Shown: positions 42,781 through 56,492, numbered from the stretch's first letter. The stretch: DNA of 64,000 bases from Pseudomonas sp. R76 (GCF_009834565.1 NZ_CP019428.1:5518001-5582000); one strand, 5' to 3'. Translations and numbers: made by a program. The notes: generated from the letters alone by a model not told the origin.

Positions 42781-42796
42781 TTTAACAGCCGGCGAA

Positions 42797-43108
42797 TCAA
42801 AAATCCGCCAACTGCCACACCTCATACGCCGGTGTCTCATACGGATGACTGAGTTTCAAAGCAGCCACAACCGCCACGATCAACTCATCCGCCACCACCA
42901 ACTCAACCTTCCACTCTTCAACCACTTCAACCTGGCCGACCTGCCCGAGAAACGGCTGGCTGCCGTCCAACGCGCGGAATTGGCCCTGGCCCAGCACTTG
43001 CCAGGCGCAGCTGTCGTAGTTGCCGATACGCCCGCCGCCAGCGGCGAAGACGGCGGTTTTCACCGTCTCCACATGGCTTGCGGGCACAAAGAAGCTGAGC
43101 TTGTACAC
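42797..43108 (-). CDS. YqfO/NIF3-like small protein
   Basis: Protein of 103 residues (MYKLSFFVPASHVETVKTAVF) corresponding to the YqfO insert domain of NIF3-family proteins, with a CutA/PII-like ferredoxin fold. The ending HPYETPAYEVW is typical. It lies four bases after purL on the same strand and may be cotranscribed. The function is not established. Confidence 0.9.
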   Translation of the reverse strand: MYKLSFFVPASHVETVKTAVFAAGGGRIGNYDSCAWQVLGQGQFRALDGSQPFLGQVGQVEVVEEWKVELVVADELIVAVVAALKLSHPYETPAYEVWQLADF

Positions 43109-43112
43109 CGCC

Positions 43113-46100
43113 TTAGTTCACCCACACGCGCGCGTTGCGGAACATGCGCATCCAGGCGCCGTCTTCGTTCCACTCTTCCGGGCGCCACGAGTTCTGCACG
43201 GCGCGGAACACACGCTCCGGGTGCGGCATCATGATGGTGACGCGACCGTCGCGGCTGGTAAGGCCGGTGATCCCGCGCGGCGAGCCGTTCGGGTTGGCTG
43301 GGTAGCTTTCGGTGACCTTGCCGTGGTTGTCGACGAAACGCATGGCCACGCAGCCGGACAGGTCGGCTTCGAGCAGGGCTTCTTCGCTTTCGAACTCGGC
43401 ATGACCTTCACCGTGGGCGATGGCGATTGGCATGCGCGAACCGGCCATGCCTTGCAGGAAGATCGAGTTGGACTCTTGCACCTGCACCATGGCGACACGG
43501 GCTTCGAACTGCTCGGAACGGTTACGCACAAAGTGCGGCCAGAACTCGCTGCCCGGGATCAGTTCGCTGAGGTTGGACATCATCTGGCAACCGTTGCACA
43601 CGCCCAGGGTGAAGCTGTCGTTGCGCTCGAAGAAGCCTTGGAATGCGTCGCGGGCACGGCTGTTGAACAGGGCCGATTTGGCCCAGCCTTCACCGGCACC
43701 CAACACGTCACCGTAGGAGAAACCACCGCAGGCGACAAGGCCTTTGAACTCGTTGAGGTCAACGCGACCGGCGAGGATGTCGCTCATGTGCACGTCGATC
43801 GCATTAAAGCCGGCGCGGTCGAACGCGGCCGCCATTTCCACCTGACCGTTGACGCCCTGCTCACGCAGTACGGCAACCTGTGGGCGAATGCCTTTTTTGA
43901 TGTAAGGCGCGGCGATGTCCTGGTTGACGTCGAAGCTGAGCTTGGTGCTCAGGCCCGGGTTGTCTTCTTCCAGGATCACGTCGAATTCCTGTTCGGCGCA
44001 GTCGGCGTTATCACGCAGGCGTTGGATCTGGTAGCTGGTCTCGGCCCACTGGCGTTGCAGCAAGCGGCGCTGGCCGGCAAACACGGTGTCGCCGTTGAAC
44101 GAGATGTTGATCTCGCCGTTGTTGATCGGCTGGCCGATCACCGCCACGCAATCGTCCAGGCCAGCAGCGCTGAACTGTGCGAGTACGTCCGGGGTAGCGT
44201 CCTGGCGAACCTGGATCACCGCACCCAACTCTTCGTTGAACAGGATGCCGTTGATTTCGGACGCATCCTCGGCAACGCTGTCGAGCACGATGTTCAGGCC
44301 ACAGTGACCGGCGAAAGCCATCTCGACAACGCTGGTCAGCAAACCGCCGTCGGAACGGTCGTGGTAAGCCAACAGGTGGCCGTCGGCGTTCAGGCCCTGG
44401 ATCACGGCGAAGAAGGCTTTCAGGTCTTCGGCGTCATCCACGTCCGGCGCGTGCTTGCCGAGCTTGCCGTGGGTTTGCGCGAGGATCGAGGCGCCCATGC
44501 GGTTCTGGCCACGGCCCAGGTCGATCAGGATCAGATCGGTGGTGCCTTTGTCCATGCGCAGTTGCGGGGTCAGGGTCTGGCGGATGTCGGTAACCGGCGC
44601 AAAGCCGGTGACGATCAGCGACAGCGGCGAAGTGACGCTCTTGTCGGTGCCGTCTTCGTTCCAACGGGTGGCCATGGACATGGAGTCCTTGCCCACCGGA
44701 ATAGTGATACCCAGCTCCGGGCACAGCTCCATGCCGACAGCCTTGACGGTGTCGTACAGACGCGCGTCTTCACCGGGGTGACCGGCAGCGGACATCCAGT
44801 TGGCCGACAGTTTGATGTCGGACAGCTTGCCGATGCGCGATGCAGCGATGTTGGTGAGGGTTTCACCAATGGCCATGCGGCCCGACGCCGGGGCGTCCAG
44901 CAGGGCCAGCGGCGTGCGCTCGCCCATGGCCATGGCTTCGCCGGTGTAGACGTCGAAGCTGGTGGCGGTGACGGCAACGTCAGCCACCGGCACTTGCCAT
45001 GGGCCAACCATTTGGTCACGGGCCACAAGACCGGTGATGGTGCGGTCGCCGATGGTGATCAGGAAGCTTTTGCTCGCCACGGCCGGGTGGTGCAGCACGC
45101 GCTCGATGCTGTCGGTCAGGTCGAGGCTGCTTGGGTCGAAGTCATCGCCCAACTCGGTTTCACGCACGGCCGAACGGTGCATGCGCGGGGCTTTGCCCAG
45201 CAGCACTTCGAGTGGCATGTCGACCGGGCTGTTGCCGAAGTGGCTGTCGGTCACCGTCAGCTGTGGCTCGGCAGTGGCTTCGCCGACTACCGCAAACGGG
45301 CAACGCTCACGTTCGCAGATGGCCTGGAAGCGCGCGAAGTCTTCAGGGCCAACGGCCAGTACGTAGCGTTCCTGGGACTCGTTACTCCAGATTTCGTGCG
45401 GGGCCATGCCCGGCTCGTCGTTTGGAATGTTGCGCAGTTCGAAACGGCCACCACGCTCGCCATCGTTGACCAGTTCCGGGAAGGCGTTGGACAAACCACC
45501 GGCGCCGACGTCGTGGATAAAGCTGATCGGGTTCTTGTCACCCAACTGCCAGCAACGGTCGATAACTTCCTGGCAGCGGCGTTCCATCTCTGGGTTTTCG
45601 CGCTGTACGGACGCAAAATCCAGGTCCGCCGAGCTGGTGCCGGTGGCCATGGAGGAAGCTGCGCCGCCGCCCAGGCCGATCAACATTGCCGGGCCGCCGA
45701 GGACGATCAGCTTGGAGCCGACCAGGATCTCGCCTTTCTTGACGTGCTCTTCGCGGATGTTGCCCATGCCGCCGGCCAACATGATTGGCTTGTGGTAGCC
45801 GCGCACTTCATCGCCACGCGGGGTGGTGATGGACTGCTCGAAGGTACGGAAGTAACCGGTCAGCGCCGGGCGGCCGAATTCGTTGTTGAACGCGGCGCCG
45901 CCCAGTGGGCCTTCGATCATGATGTCGAGCGCGGTTACGATGCGCTCAGGCTTGCCGTACGGCACTTCCCACGGCTGTTCGAAGCCTGGGATCTGCAGGT
46001 TGGACACGGTGAAACCGGTCAGGCCCGCCTTTGGCTTGGCGCCACGGCCGGTAGCACCTTCGTCACGGATTTCACCACCGGAACCGGTAGCGGCGCCCGG

Positions 46101-47009
46101 GAACGGGGCAATCGCGGTCGGGTGGTTGTGGGTTTCAACCTTCATCAGGATGTGCACCGGCTCCTGCACCGCGCCGTATTGGCGGGTTTCAGGGTCCGGG
46201 AAGAAACGGCCGGCGACGGAGCCGACGATCACCGAGGCGTTGTCCTTATAAGCAGAAAGAACGCCTTCGCTGTGCATCACGTAGGTGTTCTTGATCATGC
46301 CGAACAGGCTTTTTTCCTGGCTTTCGCCGTCGATGTCCCAACTGGCGTTGAAGATCTTGTGACGGCAGTGCTCGGAGTTGGCCTGCGCAAACATCATCAG
46401 CTCGATGTCGTGGGGGTTGCGCTTCAAGCCGTTGAAGGCGTTGACCAGGTAGTCGATCTCGTCTTCGGCCAGGGCCAGGCCCAGTTCGGTGTTGGCCTTC
46501 TCGAGGGCGGCACGGCCACCGCCGAGCACGTCAATCGCGGTCAGCGGTTTTGGCTCGGCATGGCTGAACAGACCGGCAGCCTGTTCCAGCTGGCTGACGA
46601 TGATCTGGGTCATGCGGTCGTGCAGGCTGCTGGCGATCAGCTCGGCGTCGGCATCGCTGAACTGGCCGGCGACGTAGAAAGCGATACCGCGCTCCAGGCG
46701 CTGGATTTTTTCCAGGCCACAGTTGCGCGCGATATCACTGGCCTTGCTCGACCAGGGCGAGATGGTGCCGAACCGTGGCAGAACCAGGAACAAGCGGCCA
46801 TTAGGCTCTTGAACGGGAACGCTTGGGCCGTACTTCAGAAGGCGTGCCAGCACTTGCTGTTCGTCGGCGGTCAATACGCCGGTAACGTCGGCGAAGTGAG
46901 CAAATTCAGCATACAAGCCTGTAACCGCTGGAACCTTTTGGCTCAGTTGCTCAAGGAGTTTGCTGTGGCGAAAGGCAGAAAGGGCAGGAGCGCCGCGCAG
47001 GATCAACAT
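43113..47009 (-). CDS. purL: Phosphoribosylformylglycinamidine synthase
   Basis: Large single-chain enzyme of 1298 residues for the fourth step of purine synthesis (FGAR to FGAM). The start at 47009 ([19 protein letters not shown]) is the family start; upstream in-frame codons are not conserved in type. The N-terminal domain, two AIRS-like ATP-binding halves and a C-terminal class I glutamine amidotransferase are in order, the last with Cys in VCNGCQMM and His-Glu in [11 protein letters not shown] likely -10 box TAGAAT lies at 47053-47058 on the minus strand. Confidence 0.98.
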   Translation of the reverse strand: MLILRGAPALSAFRHSKLLEQLSQKVPAVTGLYAEFAHFADVTGVLTADEQQVLARLLKYGPSVPVQEPNGRLFLVLPRFGTISPWSSKASDIARNCGLEKIQRLERGIAFYVAGQFSDADAELIASSLHDRMTQIIVSQLEQAAGLFSHAEPKPLTAIDVLGGGRAALEKANTELGLALAEDEIDYLVNAFNGLKRNPHDIELMMFAQANSEHCRHKIFNASWDIDGESQEKSLFGMIKNTYVMHSEGVLSAYKDNASVIVGSVAGRFFPDPETRQYGAVQEPVHILMKVETHNHPTAIAPFPGAATGSGGEIRDEGATGRGAKPKAGLTGFTVSNLQIPGFEQPWEVPYGKPERIVTALDIMIEGPLGGAAFNNEFGRPALTGYFRTFEQSITTPRGDEVRGYHKPIMLAGGMGNIREEHVKKGEILVGSKLIVLGGPAMLIGLGGGAASSMATGTSSADLDFASVQRENPEMERRCQEVIDRCWQLGDKNPISFIHDVGAGGLSNAFPELVNDGERGGRFELRNIPNDEPGMAPHEIWSNESQERYVLAVGPEDFARFQAICERERCPFAVVGEATAEPQLTVTDSHFGNSPVDMPLEVLLGKAPRMHRSAVRETELGDDFDPSSLDLTDSIERVLHHPAVASKSFLITIGDRTITGLVARDQMVGPWQVPVADVAVTATSFDVYTGEAMAMGERTPLALLDAPASGRMAIGETLTNIAASRIGKLSDIKLSANWMSAAGHPGEDARLYDTVKAVGMELCPELGITIPVGKDSMSMATRWNEDGTDKSVTSPLSLIVTGFAPVTDIRQTLTPQLRMDKGTTDLILIDLGRGQNRMGASILAQTHGKLGKHAPDVDDAEDLKAFFAVIQGLNADGHLLAYHDRSDGGLLTSVVEMAFAGHCGLNIVLDSVAEDASEINGILFNEELGAVIQVRQDATPDVLAQFSAAGLDDCVAVIGQPINNGEINISFNGDTVFAGQRRLLQRQWAETSYQIQRLRDNADCAEQEFDVILEEDNPGLSTKLSFDVNQDIAAPYIKKGIRPQVAVLREQGVNGQVEMAAAFDRAGFNAIDVHMSDILAGRVDLNEFKGLVACGGFSYGDVLGAGEGWAKSALFNSRARDAFQGFFERNDSFTLGVCNGCQMMSNLSELIPGSEFWPHFVRNRSEQFEARVAMVQVQESNSIFLQGMAGSRMPIAIAHGEGHAEFESEEALLEADLSGCVAMRFVDNHGKVTESYPANPNGSPRGITGLTSRDGRVTIMMPHPERVFRAVQNSWRPEEWNEDGAWMRMFRNARVWVN

Positions 47010-47059
47010 CTTCGGGACAGCCTCGGGAAGGGGGTGTGCTTTGAGGCCGTGCATTCTAG

Positions 47060-48757
<1,698 letters not shown>

Positions 48758-48784
48758 CCCACTCTCCCAAACACCACAAAACCC

Positions 48785-48875
48785 TGTGGGAGCCGGGCTT
48801 GCCCGCGATGGCGGCCGACCAGTCAACCTATTCGTTACCTGACACACCGCTATCGCGGGCAAGCCCGCTCCCACA
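48785..48875. repeat. REPIN after mltF
   Basis: Inverted REP pair of the gcgggcaagcccgctccca subtype, between the convergent ends of mltF and the EIIB-like gene. Confidence 0.94.
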
Positions 48876-48891
48876 TTTGATTGTCGTCGCT

Positions 48892-49170
48892 TTATAAGCC
48901 GGTGAGCAGGTGCACCACGCCGCCCGTCAACACCATCACGCCCGGCACACCCGCCGCCTTCAGCGCCTGCGCATCCAGCCGCCCCGCATCCTGCAGTTGC
49001 ACACGCACCCGCGTCAGCGCCACGCGCTGTTGTGACTTGAGATTATCCGCGCCACCCAATGCCTTCAGTACATCGGCCGACAACAGGCTCGGCGTCGGCG
49101 CCGTTACCGTCTCGGCAATCAAATCCGGGGTCAGGGCTTTCCAGAACGCGCGCTGTAATTTCTCGAACAT
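48892..49170 (-). CDS. EIIB-like PTS domain protein lacking the active-site cysteine
   Basis: Protein of 92 residues folding as a glucose-type EIIB domain (VLKALGGADNLKSQQRVALT, then RVRVQLQD). The phosphorylated cysteine is replaced: where EIIB reads C-x-TR this one reads RVALTR (Val50-Ala51), and there is no cysteine anywhere in the chain. The same one-residue-longer signature is in the second EIIB domain of nagE. It starts three bases after the EIIA-HPr-EI gene ends. A structural or regulatory role is inferred; it cannot carry phosphate in the usual way. Confidence 0.85.
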   Translation of the reverse strand: MFEKLQRAFWKALTPDLIAETVTAPTPSLLSADVLKALGGADNLKSQQRVALTRVRVQLQDAGRLDAQALKAAGVPGVMVLTGGVVHLLTGL

Positions 49171-49172
49171 GC

Positions 49173-51704
49173 TCAGTGCTCCACAACAGGTGAGGTTTCA
49201 ACCGTGGCCGCGTGATACAGACGCAAGGCCTCGCGAACCTGGGCTGCTTCTTCCAGGCCCAGTACTTGGCGGGCGATGCTTTGGCAGTCCGCCAGGTCCA
49301 GCTCGCGCACGGTGGCCTTGATGGTCGGGATCAGCGGTACGCTGACTGACAACTCATCCACGCCGAGCCCGATCAACACCGGCACCGCCAGCGCTTCGGA
49401 CGCCAGCGCGCCGCACACACCGACCCATTTTCCATGGGCGTGCGCGGCCTTGACGGTGGTGGCAATCAGGCGCAACACCGAGGGGTGAAAGCTGTCGGCC
49501 TGGCTGGCCAGACGTGGGTGGTCGCGGTCCATGGCCAGGGTGTATTGGGTCAGGTCATTGGTGCCGATGGAGAAAAAATCCACGTGCGGGGCGAAGACAT
49601 CGGCCATCAAGGCCGCAGACGGCACCTCGATCATGATCCCCAGCTTCGGCAGTTCCTTGAGCCCCAGCGCCAGCGCTTCCTCTTCAAGAATCGTGCGTGC
49701 CAGGTGCAGTTCCGACAGCAGGCTGACCATCGGCAACATGATATGCAGCCGTGCGAAACCGGCGCTGGCGAGGATTGCGCGGAACTGTTCGCGCAACAGT
49801 TCCGGGCGCTCCAGGCACAGTCGAATACCGCGCAAGCCGAGGAACGGGTTGGTCTCGCTTTCCATCGGCACATAGGCCAGCGGCTTGTCGCCGCCGACGT
49901 CCAAAGTGCGCACCACCAAATTGCGCTCGGAGCCCAGGGCGCGAGCGATGGCGCTGTAGGTGCCGGCTTGTTCTTCAGGGCTGGGCGCGCGGTTGCGGTC
50001 CAGGTAGAGGAACTCCGAACGCAGCAGGCCGACGCCTTCACCGCCCAAGCTCAAGGACTGCTCCACCTCCTGCAACGAGGCGACGTTGGCCGTGACCTCG
50101 ACGTGGTGGCCGTCGCGGGTGATGGCCGGCAAAGCAGCCTGCGCCACTTCCCGCTGGCGCCGCAACACCTGCTGTTGGCGGGCAGCTTGCAGTTGCTCGA
50201 TTTCGGCCAGGTCCGGGTCCAGGTGCAGCTCGCCCTTATCGGCGTCGAGCAGCACCTGCTTGCCGTTAACCAGGGTCAGCACGTGCACCGGCACACCGCA
50301 AATCGCCGGCAGGCCGAGTGCGCGGGCGAGGATCGCGACATGGCTGGTCGCACCGCCACCGACGGTGACAAACCCCAGCACCTTGCGCGTGTCCAGGCTG
50401 GCGGTTTGCGATGGAGTCAGTTGCTCGGCAATCAGGATGGCTTGCTCGGGCAAGTCCCAGGCGCGGTCCTCGATACCGAGAATCAGCTTGAGCACGCGTT
50501 GGCCGACGTCGGCCAAGTCCGCCGCCCGTTCGGCGAGCAGCGCGTTGCCCATGCCCTGGAACAAGGTGGCGGTGGCCAGCGTGGCGCGGTTCCAGGCAAA
50601 GGCAGCGCTTTTGCCATTGGCCAGTTGGGCGTGGGCTTGTTCAAGCAAGGTGGGGTCTTCGAGCAGTTCTTGATGGGCACGGAAGATCTCGGCCTGGGCA
50701 GTGCCAGTCGCCTTGGCTTGCAGGGCTTGCAGTGCCTCGGTTGCCGCCAGCAGGCCACGCTCCAGTGCGGCACGCTCGATCGCTTCGCCAGCGCCGGCTT
50801 CGGTAATCTTCAACGCTGGCTCGGCCACTTGCACCACCTGGCCAAACGCCGAACCAGGGGAAGCACACACGCCACGCAGCAAGCTGGCCGACGACAGCGG
50901 CGCGACCGGTTCTGCCACCGCAGCAACTGCCGCGACCGTCTCGCCACAGCCTTCGGCCAGCAACGCCACCAAGGCGTTGATCGCCGCGTCGGCGTCATCA
51001 CCTGCCGCGCTCACTTGCAGCGTATCGCCCTGCGCGGTTTGCAGCGCCATGATCGCCACCAGCGACTTGGCGTTGGCGCTCTGGGTTTGCTTGTGCAGGT
51101 AAATGCTTGCATTGAAACCCTTGGCCGCCTGGGCAAACACCGCCGCAGGGCGCGCGTGCAAACCGTTGGCGTTGGGCAGGGTCAGCGGCTTGGAAAACAG
51201 CGCTTCGCCCTCCTCCTCATTCGCCGTTTCAGCTGCTTCGCCTGTTGCGACTCGCAACAGCGGCTGGCCCACATCCACCACGCCACCGTCCGGCGTCAGC
51301 AGCGTAAACGGCTCGCCGCTGACCACCAGCATCAAGGTCAGCAAACTGCGTGCATGGAGCGCCACGTAGTCGGCATCGAATTCAATCAGCGGCTGCCCGA
51401 CCGCCACGCGCTGGCCTTCCTTTACCAGCGGCGTGAAGCCTTGGCCTGCCAGGTTTACGGTGTCCAGGCCGATGTGCATCAGCACCTGGACGCCGTTGTC
51501 ATCGGTAACGCTGACCGCATGACCACTGTCCTGGATGCTGCTGATCACCCCGGCCAGCGGCGCGCAAAGCGTCTGCGAGGTGGGATCGATGCACAGGCCG
51601 TCGCCGATCATGCGACTGGCGAACACCGGGTCGGGCACCTGATCCAGCGCCAGCAGCACACCGGACAGCGGCGCCAGCAGTTCCAGGGGTTGAGTTGTGG
51701 TCAT
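49173..51704 (-). CDS. EIIA-HPr-EI fusion of the trehalose phosphotransferase system
   Basis: Fusion of 843 residues and paralogue of nagF. EIIA-Glc-like domain (about 8-150, His77 in VLMHIGLDTV), acidic linker (EEEGE), HPr (about 172-255, His183 in NGLHARPAAVF) and enzyme I (about 275-843, His455 in GGGATSHVAIL). It would phosphorylate the EIIB domain of treP, which has no EIIA of its own. It is followed by the cysteine-less EIIB-like gene and preceded by a REPIN separating it from the porin gene. Confidence 0.93.
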   Translation of the reverse strand: MTTTQPLELLAPLSGVLLALDQVPDPVFASRMIGDGLCIDPTSQTLCAPLAGVISSIQDSGHAVSVTDDNGVQVLMHIGLDTVNLAGQGFTPLVKEGQRVAVGQPLIEFDADYVALHARSLLTLMLVVSGEPFTLLTPDGGVVDVGQPLLRVATGEAAETANEEEGEALFSKPLTLPNANGLHARPAAVFAQAAKGFNASIYLHKQTQSANAKSLVAIMALQTAQGDTLQVSAAGDDADAAINALVALLAEGCGETVAAVAAVAEPVAPLSSASLLRGVCASPGSAFGQVVQVAEPALKITEAGAGEAIERAALERGLLAATEALQALQAKATGTAQAEIFRAHQELLEDPTLLEQAHAQLANGKSAAFAWNRATLATATLFQGMGNALLAERAADLADVGQRVLKLILGIEDRAWDLPEQAILIAEQLTPSQTASLDTRKVLGFVTVGGGATSHVAILARALGLPAICGVPVHVLTLVNGKQVLLDADKGELHLDPDLAEIEQLQAARQQQVLRRQREVAQAALPAITRDGHHVEVTANVASLQEVEQSLSLGGEGVGLLRSEFLYLDRNRAPSPEEQAGTYSAIARALGSERNLVVRTLDVGGDKPLAYVPMESETNPFLGLRGIRLCLERPELLREQFRAILASAGFARLHIMLPMVSLLSELHLARTILEEEALALGLKELPKLGIMIEVPSAALMADVFAPHVDFFSIGTNDLTQYTLAMDRDHPRLASQADSFHPSVLRLIATTVKAAHAHGKWVGVCGALASEALAVPVLIGLGVDELSVSVPLIPTIKATVRELDLADCQSIARQVLGLEEAAQVREALRLYHAATVETSPVVEH

Positions 51705-51757
51705 GACTTCACCTGCTGTTTTGTTCTGTAAAAATCATAGGGCGAACGACGATCAAA

Positions 51758-51844
51758 TGTGGGAGCTGGCTTGCCTGCGATGCCGGCGACTCGGTTTCTC
51801 AGTAAGACCGAGGTGTTGCTATCGCAGGCAAGCCAGCTCCCACA
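51758..51844. repeat. REPIN between the porin gene and the PTS fusion gene
   Basis: Inverted REP pair with the palindromic ctcggt/accgag spacer. It lies inside the trehalose cluster, where all genes read leftwards, and may mark a transcript end or processing site. Confidence 0.95.
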
Positions 51845-51869
51845 TAAAGCTCGTTCACTTAAATCCGAG

Positions 51870-53108
<1,239 letters not shown>

Positions 53109-53176
53109 TTATTATTGTTATTACGTGACGCGCCCCTTGTAGGAATCGGCTTGCCGACGCCTGCAAGGGAAGTGTT

Positions 53177-54823
53177 TCAGTCCTTGAGGTGCAGGACGAA
53201 GGATTCATAAGGGCGCAATACCACGGCGCCCGTACGCAATGGGCAGTCGGGGTAGTTGCTGATCAGCAGGCGTTGCTCGCTCGTCGCGTTGATGACGCCT
53301 TCGGGCAGTTGGATTTCGCAGGGCGTGCCATAGAAGTTGTTCAGCACCAGCAAGCGCTCGCCCTGCCCTTCGCGCAGGTACGCCCAAACCTGGCGATGGT
53401 CTTGCAGAAGTTGGCGATAAACGCCCTCCTGGATCAGCGGCTCGTGGCGACGCAACGCAATCAGCGCACGGTAGTGATGCAGCACCGAATCAGGGTCATC
53501 CAATTGGCTCTCGACGTTGATCTGCGCCGCGTTGGCCGGAATACCGATCCACGGTTCGCCGCTGCTGAAGCCGGCATTGGCTTCGCGGCTCCACTGCATC
53601 GGCGTGCGACCGTTGTCGCGCGACTTCTGCATGATCGCCGCCATGCTCGAGGCCTCGGGCTCACCGGCATCACGCTTGAGCCGGAAGATGTTCAAGGTCT
53701 CGACATCGCGGTACTGCTCGATCTTGTTGAAGCCAGGGTTGGTCATGCCAAGCTCTTCGCCCTGGTACACATACGGCGTGCCCTGGAGAAAGTGCAGCGC
53801 GGTGGCGAGCATCTTGGCCGAGACCACACGGTGTTCGCCGTCGTCACCGAAACGCGAGACCACCCGCGGCTGGTCGTGGTTACACCAGAACAGCGCGTTC
53901 CAGCCGCCACCGGCCTGCATGCCCAGTTGCCAGTCAGAGAAAATCTGCTTGAGCTGCAGGAAGTCGAAGTCGGCTTTCACCCACTTCTGCAGGTTCGGGT
54001 AATCGACTTTCAGGTGATGAAAGTTGAAGGTCATCGACAGCTCTTTCGACGCCGGATTCGAGTAGCGAATGCAGTGCTCCAGGCTGGTCGACGACATTTC
54101 GCCGACGTTGATCAGGTCATGCCCTTCAAAGACTTCGCGGTGCATTTGCTGCAGGTATTCGTGCACGTTCGGGCCGTCGGTGTAGAAGCGACGACCGTCA
54201 GTGTTGTCCTCGGGGAAATCGGCAGGCTTGGAGATCAGGTTGATCACGTCCAGGCGGAAACCGCCCACGCCCTTGTCGCGCCAAAAGCGCATCAGCTTGA
54301 ACACCTCGGCGCGCACCTTGGGGTTGTCCCAATTCAGGTCGGCCTGGGTGTGGTCGAACAGGTGCAGGAAGTACTGGCCGGTCTGCGCTTCGTATTCCCA
54401 GGCCGAGCCGCCGAACTTGGATTCCCAGTTGTTCGGCTGGTCGCGCCAGATGTAGAAGTCGCGGTACGGGTTGTCGAGGCTGCTGCGCGCTTGCTGGAAC
54501 CACTCATGTTCGATGGAGGTGTGGTTGACCACAATGTCGAGCATCAACTTGATGCCGCGCTTGGCCGCTTCGCTGATCAGCAGGTCGCAGTCGGCCATGG
54601 TCCCGTAGCTCGGGTCGATGGCGTAGTAGTCGCTGATGTCGTAGCCGTTGTCGCGCTGCGGCGAGCGCAGGAACGGCGTGATCCACAGGTAATCCACGCC
54701 CAGCCATTTGAGGTAATCGAGCTTGTCCACTATGCCAAGCAGGTCACCGGTGGCGTTACCCGCGTGGCTGTGGAAGCTTTTAGGGTAGATCTGGTAGATC
54801 ACCGATTGTTGCCAGTTTTGCAT
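53177..54823 (-). CDS. treC: Trehalose-6-phosphate hydrolase (GH13)
   Basis: Cytoplasmic alpha,alpha-phosphotrehalase of 548 residues that splits trehalose-6-phosphate into glucose and glucose-6-phosphate. GH13 motifs are present: DIVVNHTS, GGFRLDVINL with nucleophile D192, INVGEMSS with acid/base E242, and NHDQPRVVSRFGDD. The ATG at 54823 follows AAGGA. It lies between the porin gene and treP, from which a REP doublet separates it. Confidence 0.95.
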   Translation of the reverse strand: MQNWQQSVIYQIYPKSFHSHAGNATGDLLGIVDKLDYLKWLGVDYLWITPFLRSPQRDNGYDISDYYAIDPSYGTMADCDLLISEAAKRGIKLMLDIVVNHTSIEHEWFQQARSSLDNPYRDFYIWRDQPNNWESKFGGSAWEYEAQTGQYFLHLFDHTQADLNWDNPKVRAEVFKLMRFWRDKGVGGFRLDVINLISKPADFPEDNTDGRRFYTDGPNVHEYLQQMHREVFEGHDLINVGEMSSTSLEHCIRYSNPASKELSMTFNFHHLKVDYPNLQKWVKADFDFLQLKQIFSDWQLGMQAGGGWNALFWCNHDQPRVVSRFGDDGEHRVVSAKMLATALHFLQGTPYVYQGEELGMTNPGFNKIEQYRDVETLNIFRLKRDAGEPEASSMAAIMQKSRDNGRTPMQWSREANAGFSSGEPWIGIPANAAQINVESQLDDPDSVLHHYRALIALRRHEPLIQEGVYRQLLQDHRQVWAYLREGQGERLLVLNNFYGTPCEIQLPEGVINATSEQRLLISNYPDCPLRTGAVVLRPYESFVLHLKD

Positions 54824-54867
54824 GGTGGGTTCCTTCAATTAAATTGTGTACTGGCCGTGCGGGCCTC

Positions 54868-54937
54868 ATCGCGGGCAAGCCCGGCTCCCACAGGGGAACG
54901 CATTTCAAGTGTGGGAGCTGGCTTGCCTGCGATAGCG
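54868..54937. repeat. Outward REP doublet between treC and treP
   Basis: Two REP cores back to back with a spacer of about 20 bases; the left one is of the gcgggcaagcccggctccca subtype. Confidence 0.92.
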
Positions 54938-54942
54938 ATTGA

Positions 54943-56385
54943 TCAGGCGACCCGGTATCCAGGCCGAACAATTTTCATGCTCAACGCACAGGTCAGAACA
55001 AACGGCACCACAATCGCGATGACCATCCCGATCACAAAAACCGGGATGTACTGCGGCAGGATTGAGATAAACGCCGGCAAACCACCGACGCCGATGGCCG
55101 AGGCGGTCACCTTGTTCAACGACAGGAAAATGCTGCCCAGCGCAGAGCCCAGCAGCGCGGCATAAAACGGAAACTTGAAGCGCAGGTTCACCCCGAACAT
55201 CGCCGGTTCAGTGATGCCGAAGTAAGCGGAAATCGCCGAGGTGGACGCCATGCTTTTGTCCCGCGCATTACGGGTCATGTAGAACACGCCCAGTGCGGCG
55301 CTGCCCTGTGCGAGGTTGGACATGACGATCATCGGCCAGATAAACGTGCCGCCCTGGGTGGAGATCAGCTGCAGGTCGACGGCAAGAAACATATGGTGCA
55401 TGCCGGTGATCACCAGCGGCGCATACAGCAAGCCGAATATCGCCCCGCCGACCATCGGCGCCAGGTCAAACAGAGTGACCACGCCTTCGGTGATCAGGAT
55501 ACCGAGGTGACGCGTGACCGGGCCGATGACCGCCAGGGCCAGCACGCCGGTGACGACGATGGTGGTGATCGGCACCACCAGCAGTTGGATCGCGTTAGGC
55601 ACACGTGCCCGCAGCCATTTCTCAATGACGCTCATCACATACGCCGCCATCAGGATCGGCAGGATCTGCCCCTGATAACCGACTTTCTCGATCTTGAACC
55701 AGCCGAAGATATCGAAGTACGGCAGGCTCTGGCCGTCGAGGCCGGCGACGGCCTTGCCGTAGTTCCAGGCGTTGAGCAGGTCGGGGTGCACCAGCATCAG
55801 GCCGAGCACGATGCCGAGGATTTCGCTGCCGCCAAACCGCTTGGCTGCTGACCAACCCACCAGCGCCGGCAGGAACACAAACGAAGTGTTGGCCATCAGG
55901 TTGATCAGGCTCCACAGGCCATCCAGGTTCGGGTAGGCCTCGAGCAGCGTCTTGCCCTCGATGAACATGCCCTTGGCGCCCATCAGGTTGTTTATGCCCA
56001 TCAGCAGGCCGGCGATGATCAGCGCGGGCAGGATCGGCATGAACACGTCGGAGAACACCCGCACCAGACGCTGCATGGCGTTGGTCTTGTCGGCGCCCTT
56101 CTTCTTCACGTCGGCAATGGTGGCGGCGGCAAGGCCGGTCTGTTCGCGCAAGGCGGCGTAGACCTTTTCCACTTCGCCGGGGCCGATCACCACCTGGAAC
56201 AGGCCACCGGTGAAGAACGAACCCTTGACCAGGTCGACCTGGTTCAACGCACTGCTGTTGACCAGGCTCGGGTCCTTGAGCGCCAGGCGCAGGCGGGTCA
56301 CGCAGTGGGCAGCTTGCTCAAGGTTGTCGCTGCCCCCGAGGTTCTCGAGAATCTCGCGGGCAATAGTCGAATAGTCGTGGCTCAT
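54943..56385 (-). CDS. treP: Trehalose-specific PTS permease EIIBC
   Basis: Inner-membrane transporter of 480 residues. The EIIB domain is first (about 1-90, active Cys28 in AAHCVTRLRL), then an EIIC domain with about ten hydrophobic segments (about 105-475; GITEPAMFGV). It phosphorylates trehalose during uptake, using the EIIA-HPr-EI fusion as donor. A promoter on the minus strand (TTGATT at 56469-56474, 17 bases, TACTTT at 56446-56451) contains a TreR operator in its spacer. Confidence 0.95.
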   Translation of the reverse strand: MSHDYSTIAREILENLGGSDNLEQAAHCVTRLRLALKDPSLVNSSALNQVDLVKGSFFTGGLFQVVIGPGEVEKVYAALREQTGLAAATIADVKKKGADKTNAMQRLVRVFSDVFMPILPALIIAGLLMGINNLMGAKGMFIEGKTLLEAYPNLDGLWSLINLMANTSFVFLPALVGWSAAKRFGGSEILGIVLGLMLVHPDLLNAWNYGKAVAGLDGQSLPYFDIFGWFKIEKVGYQGQILPILMAAYVMSVIEKWLRARVPNAIQLLVVPITTIVVTGVLALAVIGPVTRHLGILITEGVVTLFDLAPMVGGAIFGLLYAPLVITGMHHMFLAVDLQLISTQGGTFIWPMIVMSNLAQGSAALGVFYMTRNARDKSMASTSAISAYFGITEPAMFGVNLRFKFPFYAALLGSALGSIFLSLNKVTASAIGVGGLPAFISILPQYIPVFVIGMVIAIVVPFVLTCALSMKIVRPGYRVA

Positions 56386-56450
56386 GCTTGGTTTCCACTT
56401 TGATTTTTTTATTTGGGGGCAGTCATTGGCAGCACGCCGAGGCCAAAAGT

Positions 56451-56466
56451 ACTCGTCTGTACGAGT
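56451..56466. promoter_or_regulatory. TreR operator 1
   Basis: ACTCGTCTGTACGAGT, a palindrome with 6-bp arms and centre CTGT. It lies in the spacer of the proposed treP promoter. Confidence 0.85.
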
Positions 56467-56476
56467 TAAATCAACA

Positions 56477-56492
56477 ACTCGTCTGTACGAGT
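56477..56492. promoter_or_regulatory. TreR operator 2
   Basis: An exact second copy of ACTCGTCTGTACGAGT, 26 bases from the first centre to centre, in the treP-treR intergenic region. Both genes could be controlled from it. Confidence 0.85.
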
